From contig NZ_CP165734.1 of NCBI RefSeq assembly GCF_041200145.1, positions 3,100,001 through 3,164,000 of the forward strand: DNA of 64,000 bases, written 5' to 3'. The stretch is from Bradyrhizobium sp. LLZ17. Its GTDB lineage: Bacteria > Pseudomonadota > Alphaproteobacteria > Rhizobiales > Xanthobacteraceae. Of this stretch, positions 56,426 through 64,000 are shown piece by piece. A program made the position numbers and the translations under genes. The number at the start of each line of letters is the position of its first letter. Positions within the stretch are counted from its first letter, which is position 1. The notes under the pieces were generated by a model. The model saw only the letters and a list, made by a program, of their open reading frames with translations. It ran no database searches and had not been told where the DNA came from.

Positions 56426-56662
56426 GACCTCTCCGCCGTGCAGATGGAACGTCGCGAGAAGGTAGGCAAGCTGACTGATCACGAGGCAGCCTACGATGAC
56501 TGCTACGCCGGCGAGGAACTCAAAGTCTGAGGTCTGAAGAACGATTGCGGACACAATTGCGACTAGGGGCGAGACCAGCATGAGGGCCCAGGCCCGGAAC
56601 AACAGACCTGTCCCCAGTCCGACGACAAAGCTCCCTAGCAGGAGAGTGACGGCAATAGTCAT
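56354..56662 (-). CDS. Hypothetical membrane protein with three helices (102 residues)
   Basis: MTIAVTLLLGSFVVGLGTGL starts a protein with three hydrophobic helices (about 1-20, 25-45, 52-72) and a charged tail. AATTGGAACC precedes the ATG. The family is not recognised. It is convergent with, and overlaps, the 64-residue gene. Confidence 0.6.
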   Translation of the reverse strand: MTIAVTLLLGSFVVGLGTGLLFRAWALMLVSPLVAIVSAIVLQTSDFEFLAGVAVIVGCLVISQLAYLLATFHLHGGEVSMQEEVDGNPNEHRQKNVRDQDE

Positions 56663-57297
56663 GGTTCCAATTCCACTCGCAAAGTCCGCTGCAATCTATA
56701 GTTGGTCAAGGCGAATGCTTAAGCAAGAATGGTATCGTGCGTCGCGTCAATAAGGCCGGTTTATTCTTAACTTCAACAATGCTGTTCAAAATGGAACCGG
56801 TTTGGCTCGCCAAGTGTGCGCACGCCACCTGCCAGACTTGCTCTGTTTGCTGGATGATCTCACTACCAGTGCGTCGCTCGGCTTCGTCGAACCGTATATG
56901 CGCTGGGACGTGTTCCATTGGCCTTTGGCCGGGAAACGCACCGGCCGTCCCAGCAGACTTTCCGTCAGGTTCGCGGTGAGTGCGCGCTGTTTCGCGGAAG
57001 CGCACGTTCGTCAGATTCTTAGCAAGTCCGCTTTAGGGCCCCATAACTCAGAAGCGAATCGTTTCCCGTTCTCAGACACAGCCGGCGTGACAACCGAGGC
57101 CGGGACAAGCTGCCTTGGCAGCACCCTCACGACATAGATCTCTCGCTCCAGTCTCTTGAGGCGACGATCGAGATTAGCACCGCGAAAGGAATTAGTTATT
57201 AGTTCGTTGTGGGTCGCGATTTGCGGCCCACGGAATTCTGAAATCGGTTTGAACCTGGGCGCGCGGGTTAGCGGTCTCTTTCAAGAGGAGAGGCCCG
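56663..57297. other. Intergenic, 635 bases, no supported gene
   Basis: Frames on both strands are short and weak. An A/T-rich stretch (gaattagttattagttcgttg, about 57,190) precedes the two small genes downstream and may hold their promoter. Confidence 0.5.
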
Positions 57298-57432
57298 ATG
57301 TCTAAGGGCCTCACTGTTGTCATTGCAGCGCTGATCGGTACACCGCAGGTGGATCAATACCTAACCCACGATCGGTACACCGACGCGGCCATAGCTATGC
57401 TGCGGCAAATCGGTTACGCGTTTGGATTTTAG
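57298..57432 (+). CDS. 44-residue small protein
   Basis: AAGAGGAG stands about nine bases before the ATG, giving a strong ribosome site. The peptide MSKGLTVVIAALIGTPQVDQ... then TDAAIAMLRQIGYAFGF is partly hydrophobic. It is probably a real small protein of unknown role, transcribed with the next one. Confidence 0.5.
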   Translation: MSKGLTVVIAALIGTPQVDQYLTHDRYTDAAIAMLRQIGYAFGF

Positions 57433-57458
57433 AAAGTTCTTTGCAAGGGAGACGCGTC

Positions 57459-57566
57459 ATGGACGGCATCTCATGGGCTGATCTCAACATGGATGAACAA
57501 CGCGCCATTGCGATATTCGGAGCCGGTGTCTCCATCGAGATGCAGCGCCCTGCTCTCCTGACGTGA
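57459..57566 (+). CDS. 35-residue peptide, possibly a truncated N-terminus
   Basis: AAGGGAG precedes the ATG at nine bases. The sequence MDGISWADLNMDEQRAIAIF then GAGVSIEM... looks like the start of a longer helical protein (DEQRAIA-LGAGVS pattern of some small winged-helix proteins), but a TGA stops it early. It is either a genuine peptide or a truncated gene. Confidence 0.4.
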   Translation: MDGISWADLNMDEQRAIAIFGAGVSIEMQRPALLT

Positions 57567-57689
57567 GGTCGGCTCGGTCTGATCATAGGGTCTCATTTGA
57601 CGGCTGCTCGACAGAGGTTGCGAAGAGATGCCGTTTTGGACCGTTTCGCAGGGTAAGCACAGGACTGGATCGGGCAATGCCAAACGCGA

Positions 57690-58013
57690 ATCGAACTCAT
57701 CGTAGACGGTCACGTTGGCTTGAACGACCGGAGGGCTCTCGACGATTTGCGCATGCAGCGCCGGAAGCTGGTTCGCTTTTTTCAAGCTGGTGTTCAACCG
57801 CTCGCACTGGTCCAGTGCGGTCTTCCATTCCGCTCGATCACCCAAAGGCCGACCCAAGTATTTTGGTGGCTCCGGATTTCCCACCTTGTATGAATGGTTG
57901 GCGGGCGAGAGCTGCGCCTTTCTTGGCGATCTCTTTCACCAGACTTTCGCCGATAGGGAAGGCCGTAATGGGAGCTTGCTCCTGCGCCTAAGACTGACGT
58001 GTGGCGTCCTCAT
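57690..58013 (-). pseudogene. Decayed SIR2-like (NAD-binding) N-terminal fragment
   Basis: On the minus strand SVLGAGASSHYG appears in one frame and FPIGESLVKEIAKKG then ARQPFIQGGKSGA in the next. Joined by removing one C they give LGAGASSHYGFPIGESLVKE, the typical SIR2-like N-terminus with its nucleotide-binding GAGAS loop. A further frame change brings DRAEWKTALDQCERLN. Such domains are common in anti-phage systems. No intact gene remains. Confidence 0.5.
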
Positions 58014-58522
58014 CTGAGAAACATTGGTTCTCCAGCCGGGTGTGCGCTGCGGTGATGAATCGGGAGGCCACACAATGGCACAATGCACGGTGTGCAGTGC
58101 CGGAAGAATTCGGAGCTGCCTGTGGATATCCCAGATTGATCCAGATCAGCGCCATTAACGCGGGGTGGTCGGGCTCAGCTGCTGAGTCTGGTGAACTGCA
58201 TGGAAAGCGTTCGCGTTGATCCGCATGTTTGCTCGAAAAGAACTGCTGCCCCTGCTGGCAATCATTGTCGCTGGTCTCATTGTCAAGGAGGGGAAGCTCC
58301 ATCGACACCGCTCACTGCGGAGTCTGCAGTTGGCATGCTGGAATGAAGCTCATCGCCTCTACCTTCCCGCCCGGTTCGCCCAATTGGTTTCCTCAAACGG
58401 TGGATCGTCAGCCTGACGTGCCACGCGCTCGGAGGCATAGCCAGATGCGGACGATCAGTGCGCCGTCCTCGAAACACTGTAATCGTTCGGCGCGATGTCG
58501 CGGACGCGGAGCATCAATCTTA

Positions 58523-58762
58523 TTACCGCTCGATGTTGGGAAACATCGTTTCCGCCGAAGCTCGCAGCATGTCGAGTAGCATTCGCGCCTCTTGAAGCTG
58601 ATGCTCCAGTTTTTGTTTATTGTCGCTCGGAGGGCAGTCCTCGATCAGTGCACGGGTGTGCTGCAGCGACAGATCGAGCAGAAGTATCGCGCGGCGAATA
58701 TGGTGAGCGGTCTCGACCGCGTGTTTGGAAGCGGATTTAGGAAATGGCACAACGTTGTGCAT
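58523..58762 (-). CDS. Hypothetical helical protein (79 residues)
   Basis: MHNVVPFPKSASKHAVETAH then IRRAILLLDLSLQHTRALIE has regular heptads and would form two or three helices. The start at the internal Met is chosen because the upstream part is less protein-like. The function is unknown. Confidence 0.45.
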   Translation of the reverse strand: MHNVVPFPKSASKHAVETAHHIRRAILLLDLSLQHTRALIEDCPPSDNKQKLEHQLQEARMLLDMLRASAETMFPNIER

Positions 58763-59012
58763 GGCAGAAAATACCAAATGCAATTTGCGGGAAGGGTAGT
58801 CTATAGTCACGCGTTTAACGCGACTTCAATTTTCCTCTCATTTTTGTGCAGTGTTCTGAGAACGACCTTAGCAACCCGTCAACCATAATTGGGACCTTGC
58901 ATTCAAGCTACGCCGGTCCGGCTTCCCACACCTCGGCCATCGCATTTGGGTCAACGCCTCGCGGCTCCTCACGCCTCACTCGTTCGACGACCCGATCTCA
59001 CTGCCCGACGAC

Positions 59013-59297
59013 TCAATGACAATGCCTGGAGCGCGCCCTGGTTTCCCAGCGGCTAAGCATCGCGCCGAGCTCGCCCTGTGGCTTCGAAAGCTCGAGGTTT
59101 GCATTCGCGGGCTTAGCCGGCAGCCAGTCCGGCTGGGTGTAGGGCCGCCAGCGGCGGGCTTCCGCGCGCCGCCTGCGAGAGATCATTTCGCGAGTCAGGT
59201 AGCCGGCTAAGAAAGAGCCAGACGCGAGAACAAGAATAGTCAAAACTCCCTGCAATGAAATAACTCCGACGCGGTCGTGGTCGAGTAGCTCAGCCAT
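59013..59297 (-). CDS. Hypothetical membrane-anchored protein whose start abuts the group II intron
   Basis: The 94-residue frame has one membrane helix (about 12-34, ISLQGVLTILVLASGSFLAG) and a basic segment (MISRRRRAEARRW) behind it. Its ATG begins 18 bases after domain V of the intron, inside the expected domain VI. The original upstream part may have been displaced by the intron. Confidence 0.5.
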   Translation of the reverse strand: MAELLDHDRVGVISLQGVLTILVLASGSFLAGYLTREMISRRRRAEARRWRPYTQPDWLPAKPANANLELSKPQGELGAMLSRWETRARSRHCH

Positions 59298-59315
59298 TTG
59301 GCTTTCGCCCTCACA

Positions 59316-59348
59316 GATCCGGGCAGGCGGCTTTCCCGCACCCGGCTC
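59316..59348 (-). ncRNA. Group II intron domain V
   Basis: On the minus strand the 33-base hairpin begins GAGCCGGGTGCGGG, has GAAAG as its loop region and closes with the CCGGATC arm. It is followed by TGTGAGGGCGAAAGCC, fitting the start of domain VI. This is the catalytic core of a bacterial group II intron, placed just after the reverse-transcriptase gene as expected. Confidence 0.8.
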
Positions 59349-59367
59349 TTCCCGAGGGTAACCCGCG

Positions 59368-60776
59368 TCATATCCGCGCCTGCGCCCAAGTGCGAGTGAT
59401 GCGTGGAACGGGCAGACGGAAGCGTGCCGTCAGGGCCTCGAACTCCGACCAGCCCATGCGCCGACTTTTCTGACTGCGCCGTCTCAGACAGTGCAGCCAG
59501 ATCCGACGCACTTCGCGGTAGAAGCCGTTAAGCGCTGGATAATTGTGCGGCCTGCCGTAGTAGCCGTAGTGTCCACGCAGCACTGCGGCGAACCACTCGT
59601 GCTGGGTGGCCAGTGACTCGTGCATGAGCCGCCAGGCCTCCTGGCGCAACGCCGTCAGCTTGCGCGTCAGGCGTTTCCCTTCCGTCTTGTGCTTCACGAT
59701 AAACCGGCCGTCCCGGGTCCGCCCGCAGTAGTGGGTGAAGCCGAGGAAGGCGAAGGTCTCGGGTCGCCGCTCGCCGCGCCGCTGACGCGAGAGGGCCGCA
59801 AATCGACCGAACTCGATCAACCGCGTCTTGCCCTCATGAAGCATCAGGCCAAAGCTGGCCAGCCGCGCCTTGAGGGCCAAGAGCATCTCCTGCGCATCCA
59901 CCTTGCTCTCGAAGCCCATGACGAAGTCGTCCGCATAGCGAACGGCCACAACGCGACCGCGTGCGCGGCGACGGCGCCATTGGTGGACCCAGAGATCGAG
60001 GATGTAGTGCAGAAAGATGTTGGCGAGGAGCGGACTGATGCCCGCCCCTGCGGGGTACCCCTGTCCGTTTCTTGCTTCTCGCCGCTCTCAAGAATGCCGG
60101 CCCGCAGCCACAGCTCTATGAGCCGCAATATGCGAGGATCGGCGATCCTGTGCGCCACCATCCGCAGCAGCCACTCGTGGTCGACCGAGTCGAAGAAGTT
60201 GCGTATGTCGGCATCGAGCACCCAGTTGACGCGCTGGCTCATGATCGCCGTGTGCAAGGCGTCAAGCGCCATATGAGGATTCCGCCCCGGCCGGAAGCCG
60301 TAGGAGAACCCGAGGAAGTCGACCTCGTAGACGGAGCTCAGCACCTCGGCTACCGCGCTTTGGACAATCTTGTCCTCTAGCGCCGGCACACCGAGAGGCC
60401 GCTTACCGCCATCGGCTTTGGGGATGTAGACTCGTCGCACCGGCTGTGGCCGGTAGCGACCCGTGTGGACGCGTCCGCAGAGCTCCCGGAGGTTATCCGT
60501 GAGCCTCTCTTCGTACTTCGCCACCGTTATCCCGTCGACCCCCGCGCTGGCCTGCCGCTTTTGTCGTCGAAACGCCCGACGCAGAGCGTCCTCGTTGACG
60601 TGGTGCAGCAAGGCCGTGAACCGGGTTTGAGCAGCCTGCTTGGCTGCCGTGTTCACCCGTTCGAGGTTCGGCGGCAAGGCAACCCGGCTCTGTGTCCGGA
60701 CCCTGGCCTTCTCGCGCGGGCTCCCCTCGGGCTGACCCCTTCCCTCCATGCGTCTCGTTTCCTTCGACGACTTCAC
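59368..60776 (-). pseudogene. Group II intron reverse transcriptase/maturase, frameshifted
   Basis: The N-terminal part (NEDALRRAFRRQKRQASAGV, IPKADGGKRPLGVPALEDKI, then FGFRPGR-like GFRPGRN) and the C-terminal part (VRYADDFVMGF, FLGFTHYCG, maturase domain) are in different frames. The C run at 60045-60048 has four bases where five are needed to read TPQGAGISPLLANIFL. The YADD catalytic motif is intact. It is a retron/group II-type RT without a visible endonuclease. Confidence 0.85.
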
Positions 60777-61184
60777 AGGTACTATGGACCAGTCCGACTC
60801 CCGACCTCAGCTCGGACCGCGGCTCTGGCACTGCCTTGCCGCTGCCCCCCGTTGGAGACCAATCCAACGGACCCGGTCGGGCCTCTCATGTTCCGATGAT
60901 TACCTTCCATGCGTGATCCGGCCATCGACCCCGACGGAGCGGCATCGTCTCGCATAACGACGATGCTCATGCTGCCTTCGTGTTTAGGGAACACACTCGG
61001 CCTCCGCGAACATCCACCTTTCGAGGCTCATTCCCGCACCCCGCATGGCTCCTGTCTACACTTCGAACCCCGCGTTGCCGCGACGCCCGCAAGACTCGGT
61101 CCCGGCCTGCCTGCTTCGGCTTTGGCCGGATGGGACTTGCACCCACAAGCATTCATCAGCTTGGCATGACGTACTCCCCGGTAG
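60777..61184 (-). ncRNA. Group II intron 5' RNA region
   Basis: Between the RT gene and the IS lies unfolded-frame DNA with gggtgcaagtccc, the conserved domain I stretch of such introns, and many short inverted repeats. The 5' GTGYG end is not found within it, and the IS begins about 30-40 bases beyond the motif, so the end may be lost. Confidence 0.55.
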
Positions 61185-62576
61185 TGGTGTAGCTCGGTAG
61201 AGCAAAGCCGCCCGGACGACGCGCCCCCAATAGCGCCGTAGCGGGCGGGCGGCTTTGCGGTGGTCACCGGCAGTTCTCCGGTAGGATCGGGTTGCGATAC
61301 GCCAACGCAACCAGAGGAACCACCGATGACCGCCGACATGATGAACCTGCGCACGCTCGTGGAGAAGACCCCTGACGCCGATCTCTTGCGCGAGATGATC
61401 GGCTTTGCGGCCCAAAGGCTGATGGAGCTGGAAGTGGAAGGCCAGACCGGGGCGGCCTATGGCGAGAAGAACCCCGAGCGTCTGGCCCAGCGCAACGGCT
61501 ACCGCGACCGGACCTGGGAGACCCGCGCCGGTGCGGTCGAGCTGCGCATTCCCAAGCTGCGCAAGGGCTCCTACTTCCCGGGCTTCCTCGAGCCGCGCCG
61601 CATGGCCGAGAAGGCGCTCACCGCCGTGGTTCAGGAAGCCTATGTGCAGGGCGTCTCGACCCGTTCGGTGGACGATCTGGTGCAGGCCATGGGCATGACC
61701 GGCATCTCCAAGAGCCAGGTCAGCCGGCTCTGCGCCGAGATCGACGACAAGGTGAAGGCCTTTCTCGCCCGCCCGATTGAAGGCGACTGGCCGTATCTGT
61801 GGATCGACGCCACTTACGTGAAGGTGCGCCAGCAGGGCCGCATCGTCTCGGTCGCGGTGATTGTCGCGGTCGGCGTCAACAGCGACGGTCGGCGCGAGGT
61901 GCTGGGCATGGACATCGGCCCGTCCGAGGCCGAGACGTTCTGGACCGCGTTCCTGCGCAAGCTCGCCCGCCGCGGCCTGCGTGGCGTCAAGCTGGTCGTC
62001 TCCGACGCCCACGAAGGCATCAAGGCCACTGTTGCCAAGGTGCTCAATGCCAGCTGGCAGCGCTGCCGCGTCCACTTCATGCGCAACGCGTTGGCGCATG
62101 CCGGCAAGAGCGGACGGCGTGTCGTCTCCGCCTTCATTGCCACAGCATTCGCACAGGACGATGCCGAGGCCGCGCGAACCCAGTGGCGCAAGGTCGCCGA
62201 CCAGCTCCGGCCAAAGCTGCCGAAGCTGGCCGGCTTCCTCGACGAGGCCGAGACCGACGTGCTGGCCTACATGACCTTCCCGCCGCAGCATCGGACCAAG
62301 CTGCACTCCACCAACCCGATCGAACGCCTCAACGGCGAGATCAAGCGGCGCACCGAGGTGGTCGGCATCTTCCCCAACGAGGATGCCATCGTCCGCCTCA
62401 TCGGCGCGATCCTGCTCGAACAGAACGATGAATGGGCGGTCCAGCGTGCCCGTTACATGACACTGGAAACCATCGCGCCGTTGAGCGATGATCCGAGCGT
62501 CAGCCTCACGGCTATCGCCAGCTGACCAGCCCGGCTCTCGCCGGCGAACGCGGTGATCCACCGCCAGCTACACCAC
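61185..62576 (+). mobile_element. IS256-family insertion sequence
   Basis: The ends carry inverted repeats gtggtgtagct (61185-61195) and agctacaccac (62566-62576), enclosing one transposase gene. The 8 bases on either side (ccccggta and gccacggg) do not match, so no target duplication is visible. This may mean a rearranged or old insertion. Confidence 0.8.
61326..62525 (+). CDS. IS256-family DDE transposase
   Basis: The 399-residue transposase (Mutator type) has the catalytic Asp of [11 protein letters not shown], the second in [11 protein letters not shown], and the Glu in [16 protein letters not shown]. The frame is intact, so the element may be active. It starts MTADMMN after an AGAGGAA; a longer frame upstream reaches into the terminal repeat. 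Confidence 0.9.
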   Translation: MTADMMNLRTLVEKTPDADLLREMIGFAAQRLMELEVEGQTGAAYGEKNPERLAQRNGYRDRTWETRAGAVELRIPKLRKGSYFPGFLEPRRMAEKALTAVVQEAYVQGVSTRSVDDLVQAMGMTGISKSQVSRLCAEIDDKVKAFLARPIEGDWPYLWIDATYVKVRQQGRIVSVAVIVAVGVNSDGRREVLGMDIGPSEAETFWTAFLRKLARRGLRGVKLVVSDAHEGIKATVAKVLNASWQRCRVHFMRNALAHAGKSGRRVVSAFIATAFAQDDAEAARTQWRKVADQLRPKLPKLAGFLDEAETDVLAYMTFPPQHRTKLHSTNPIERLNGEIKRRTEVVGIFPNEDAIVRLIGAILLEQNDEWAVQRARYMTLETIAPLSDDPSVSLTAIAS

Positions 62577-63419
62577 GCCACGGGGCACGATCTCCGACGC
62601 CCCACTGCGCCATACCCATTTGGCTTTGCGGCCCGCCATCCAACGAGATTATGCCTTTAAGATCTCGAACTCGATCAAAGCCGCACCTGAAACGTTGGCG
62701 AATATGCGGTACCTCTGCGGAGTTCGCGCAACTCAGGGCGCTTGGCCGCAAGGCCTGCGGATTTGCCTTCCAGCGAAGACGCCTTGGAATTCGGCGCTTG
62801 GAGGCGCCAACCGGCTCCAAAAAGTAGCTTCACGATGGGGTTGTCGCAATTATTTGGTAACAGCTCGAGCCCAATGTGGACCAAGCAAACCTCACATAAA
62901 AATTCATGAGCTAAATCAATATATTAAATCGATCCGGTGGAGGTCGGAGTCCAAATAGCCCCGCAAGAACAGGAATAAATATCGCTCATAACAGGGCGCA
63001 AAATCATCATAACAGGGGCACCATTATCATAACAGAACTCTAGTCTAGATCTTGGAGCGATCGCCGGCTGCACTGCTCGCGAGAATTTAACCGCCGCCAT
63101 CAATGACAGTGCACTTTCTGAGACGCCGAGACGACGGCAGCCTCTAGCCTATTAACGTTGCCGGGCGAGACATCATCGCACACCATAAGCCTGTTCTGAA
63201 CCGTCGAGCCGCATTGAAGCAATGTCGCGGCGTTGTTCGGAACGACCCGCAAAAGCGGCGCGGTAAGTTAACCAGCTCCTTGCCATTCTCTGCCGACCCG
63301 CCCGCGCATCACTTGCGCTGTCGACCGGGGTACGACCGAGATCTGCTCCTGCACCCAAATCGATCTACCGCGACAACTCGACGTCCTCGCATTTTGCCAG
63401 GCAGCGGTCCGGCTGGCAT
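62577..63419. other. 843-base intergenic/decayed stretch
   Basis: No gene is supported. Composition is mixed, with an A/T-rich part from about 62,830 to 63,060 that includes an iterated repeat. Confidence 0.5.
62986..63035 (+). repeat. Iterated 9-bp direct repeat, 20-21 bp spacing
   Basis: tcataacag occurs at 62986, 63007 and 63027. The first two copies continue ggg/gggg. The spacing of 21 and 20 bases puts each copy on the same face of the helix. This could be an IS end (IS21-type elements have internal multiple repeats) or a binding array. Confidence 0.7.
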
Positions 63420-63423
63420 TTAG

Positions 63424-63657
63424 CGATCGGAATCATCTCACCACCCTGCTCGCCCTGCCTCCGGCGAACGGATCTCCTCGGACTGGCCAGTCTGCGCACT
63501 CAAGGACGTCGAGGCGCCGCACCGCATGGGCGCGGCGGCGACCTATGCGCGCCGCTATGCCCTGTTCGCGCTGGTCGGGATTACCGGCGACGATGACCTC
63601 GACGGGCCGGATGTGGTCGAACGGCCCGCCGGCCGCGGGGCCGCGACCAGACTCTGA
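63424..63657 (+). pseudogene. ERF-family recombinase C-terminal remnant
   Basis: The frame [20 protein letters not shown] then [20 protein letters not shown] and [11 protein letters not shown] matches the core of ERF single-strand annealing proteins ([13 protein letters not shown]...GI-GEDDLDAPD type). The preceding strand HLTTLLA is in a different frame, and the N-terminus is missing. It is a plasmid or phage-type recombinase remnant. Confidence 0.7.
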
Positions 63658-63787
63658 CGCGAAAGCCAAGCCCAGCAAGGTGTTCTCAACCGTGCGCCGG
63701 ATTGACCTTGAGCCGCCATCTCCCTCAGGGAGCGGGTGCGTTAATTCCTTAATAACCATATCATCCTATCGTTCCTGAGGCGGAACC

Positions 63788-64000
63788 TTGTACGTCGTGC
63801 CGCGCAGATCGGCGCGAACCGTGATCAAGCAGTTTCCGATAACAATTGTGATCACAATCCTTCTTGCGGGCTGCGCAAGCGCGCCCTCCACTACGACGAC
63901 GTCCATCGCTTGGGATGGTTTAGGCCGCGATCCCAAGCTCACTCTGGTGAAAAGACATGCTCAAAGAGTCGCCTTTGCAACGCGACGGGACAGTCCCAAC
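63788..64000 (+). CDS. Lipoprotein N-terminal part, continues beyond the window
   Basis: From a TTG (GAGGCGG upstream) the frame stays open to the window end (71 codons). It has basic residues, a hydrophobic stretch (FPITIVITILLAGC) and the lipobox LAGC. The mature part is Ser/Thr-rich. The function is not visible. A later GTG (VIKQF) could also be the start. Confidence 0.55.
   Translation, partial: MYVVPRRSARTVIKQFPITIVITILLAGCASAPSTTTTSIAWDGLGRDPKLTLVKRHAQRVAFATRRDSPN

Noticed and set aside
56706..57005. Minus-strand frame of 99 codons
   Set aside because: It has no ribosome site, domain or coherent start, and the opposite strand is equally open.

Overview
The window reads as a high-GC alphaproteobacterial chromosome, most likely Bradyrhizobium or a close relative. 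I base this on protein family versions, operon types and several families of palindromic intergenic repeats remembered from Bradyrhizobium genomes. No rRNA, tRNA or CRISPR array was seen, so the assignment is an inference.

Layout. 0-3 kb: the end of a Phd/VapC toxin-antitoxin pair, a DeoR-type repressor, a HAD phosphatase and a small secreted NTF2-fold protein. 3-9.5 kb: a minus-strand fatty-acid beta-oxidation operon (acyl-CoA dehydrogenase, thiolase, two-domain hydratase/dehydrogenase, thioesterase). 9.8-15.7 kb: a flavin reductase, then an RND efflux operon (adaptor, pump, TetR) in which both pump and regulator carry single-base frameshifts. 15.9-26.7 kb: an MFS transporter, a YcaQ-type glycosylase, OmpA, a PMT-type glycosyltransferase divergent from a FecR protein and a Pro/Thr-rich outer-membrane barrel, then small VOC, cupin, CsbD and FKBP genes. 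26.7-32.4 kb: a PaoABC-like periplasmic molybdenum aldehyde oxidoreductase and a gamma-glutamyltransferase. 32.6-42.9 kb: trhO-slyX, a diguanylate cyclase, hemE, a TctC-type binding protein with a divergent frameshifted LysR, hemC and a GMC oxidoreductase. 43-49.3 kb: a TetR/SnoaL divergent pair with a clear operator, a vanA-gntR-vanB demethylase operon and phosphoglucomutase. 49.4-53.6 kb: cytochrome c and three frameshifted genes (alpha/beta hydrolase, lytic transglycosylase, aldose epimerase).

From about 53.6 kb the character changes. Coding density drops, genes become tiny or broken, and mobile DNA appears: a group II intron with a frameshifted reverse transcriptase, an IS256-family element against its 5' side, a decayed SIR2-like fragment, an M41/FtsH C-terminal orphan, an ERF-family recombinase remnant and an iterated 20-21 bp repeat. 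The window ends inside a lipoprotein gene.

Two themes stand out. First, at least seven otherwise full-length genes carry one-base indels, mostly in runs of four or five identical bases, so either the assembly has homopolymer errors or several genes are recently inactivated. Second, the PMT glycosyltransferase, FecR and Pro/Thr-rich barrel cluster could be a small envelope O-glycosylation module. This is the most attractive candidate for a little-described system, but it is inference from gene content.
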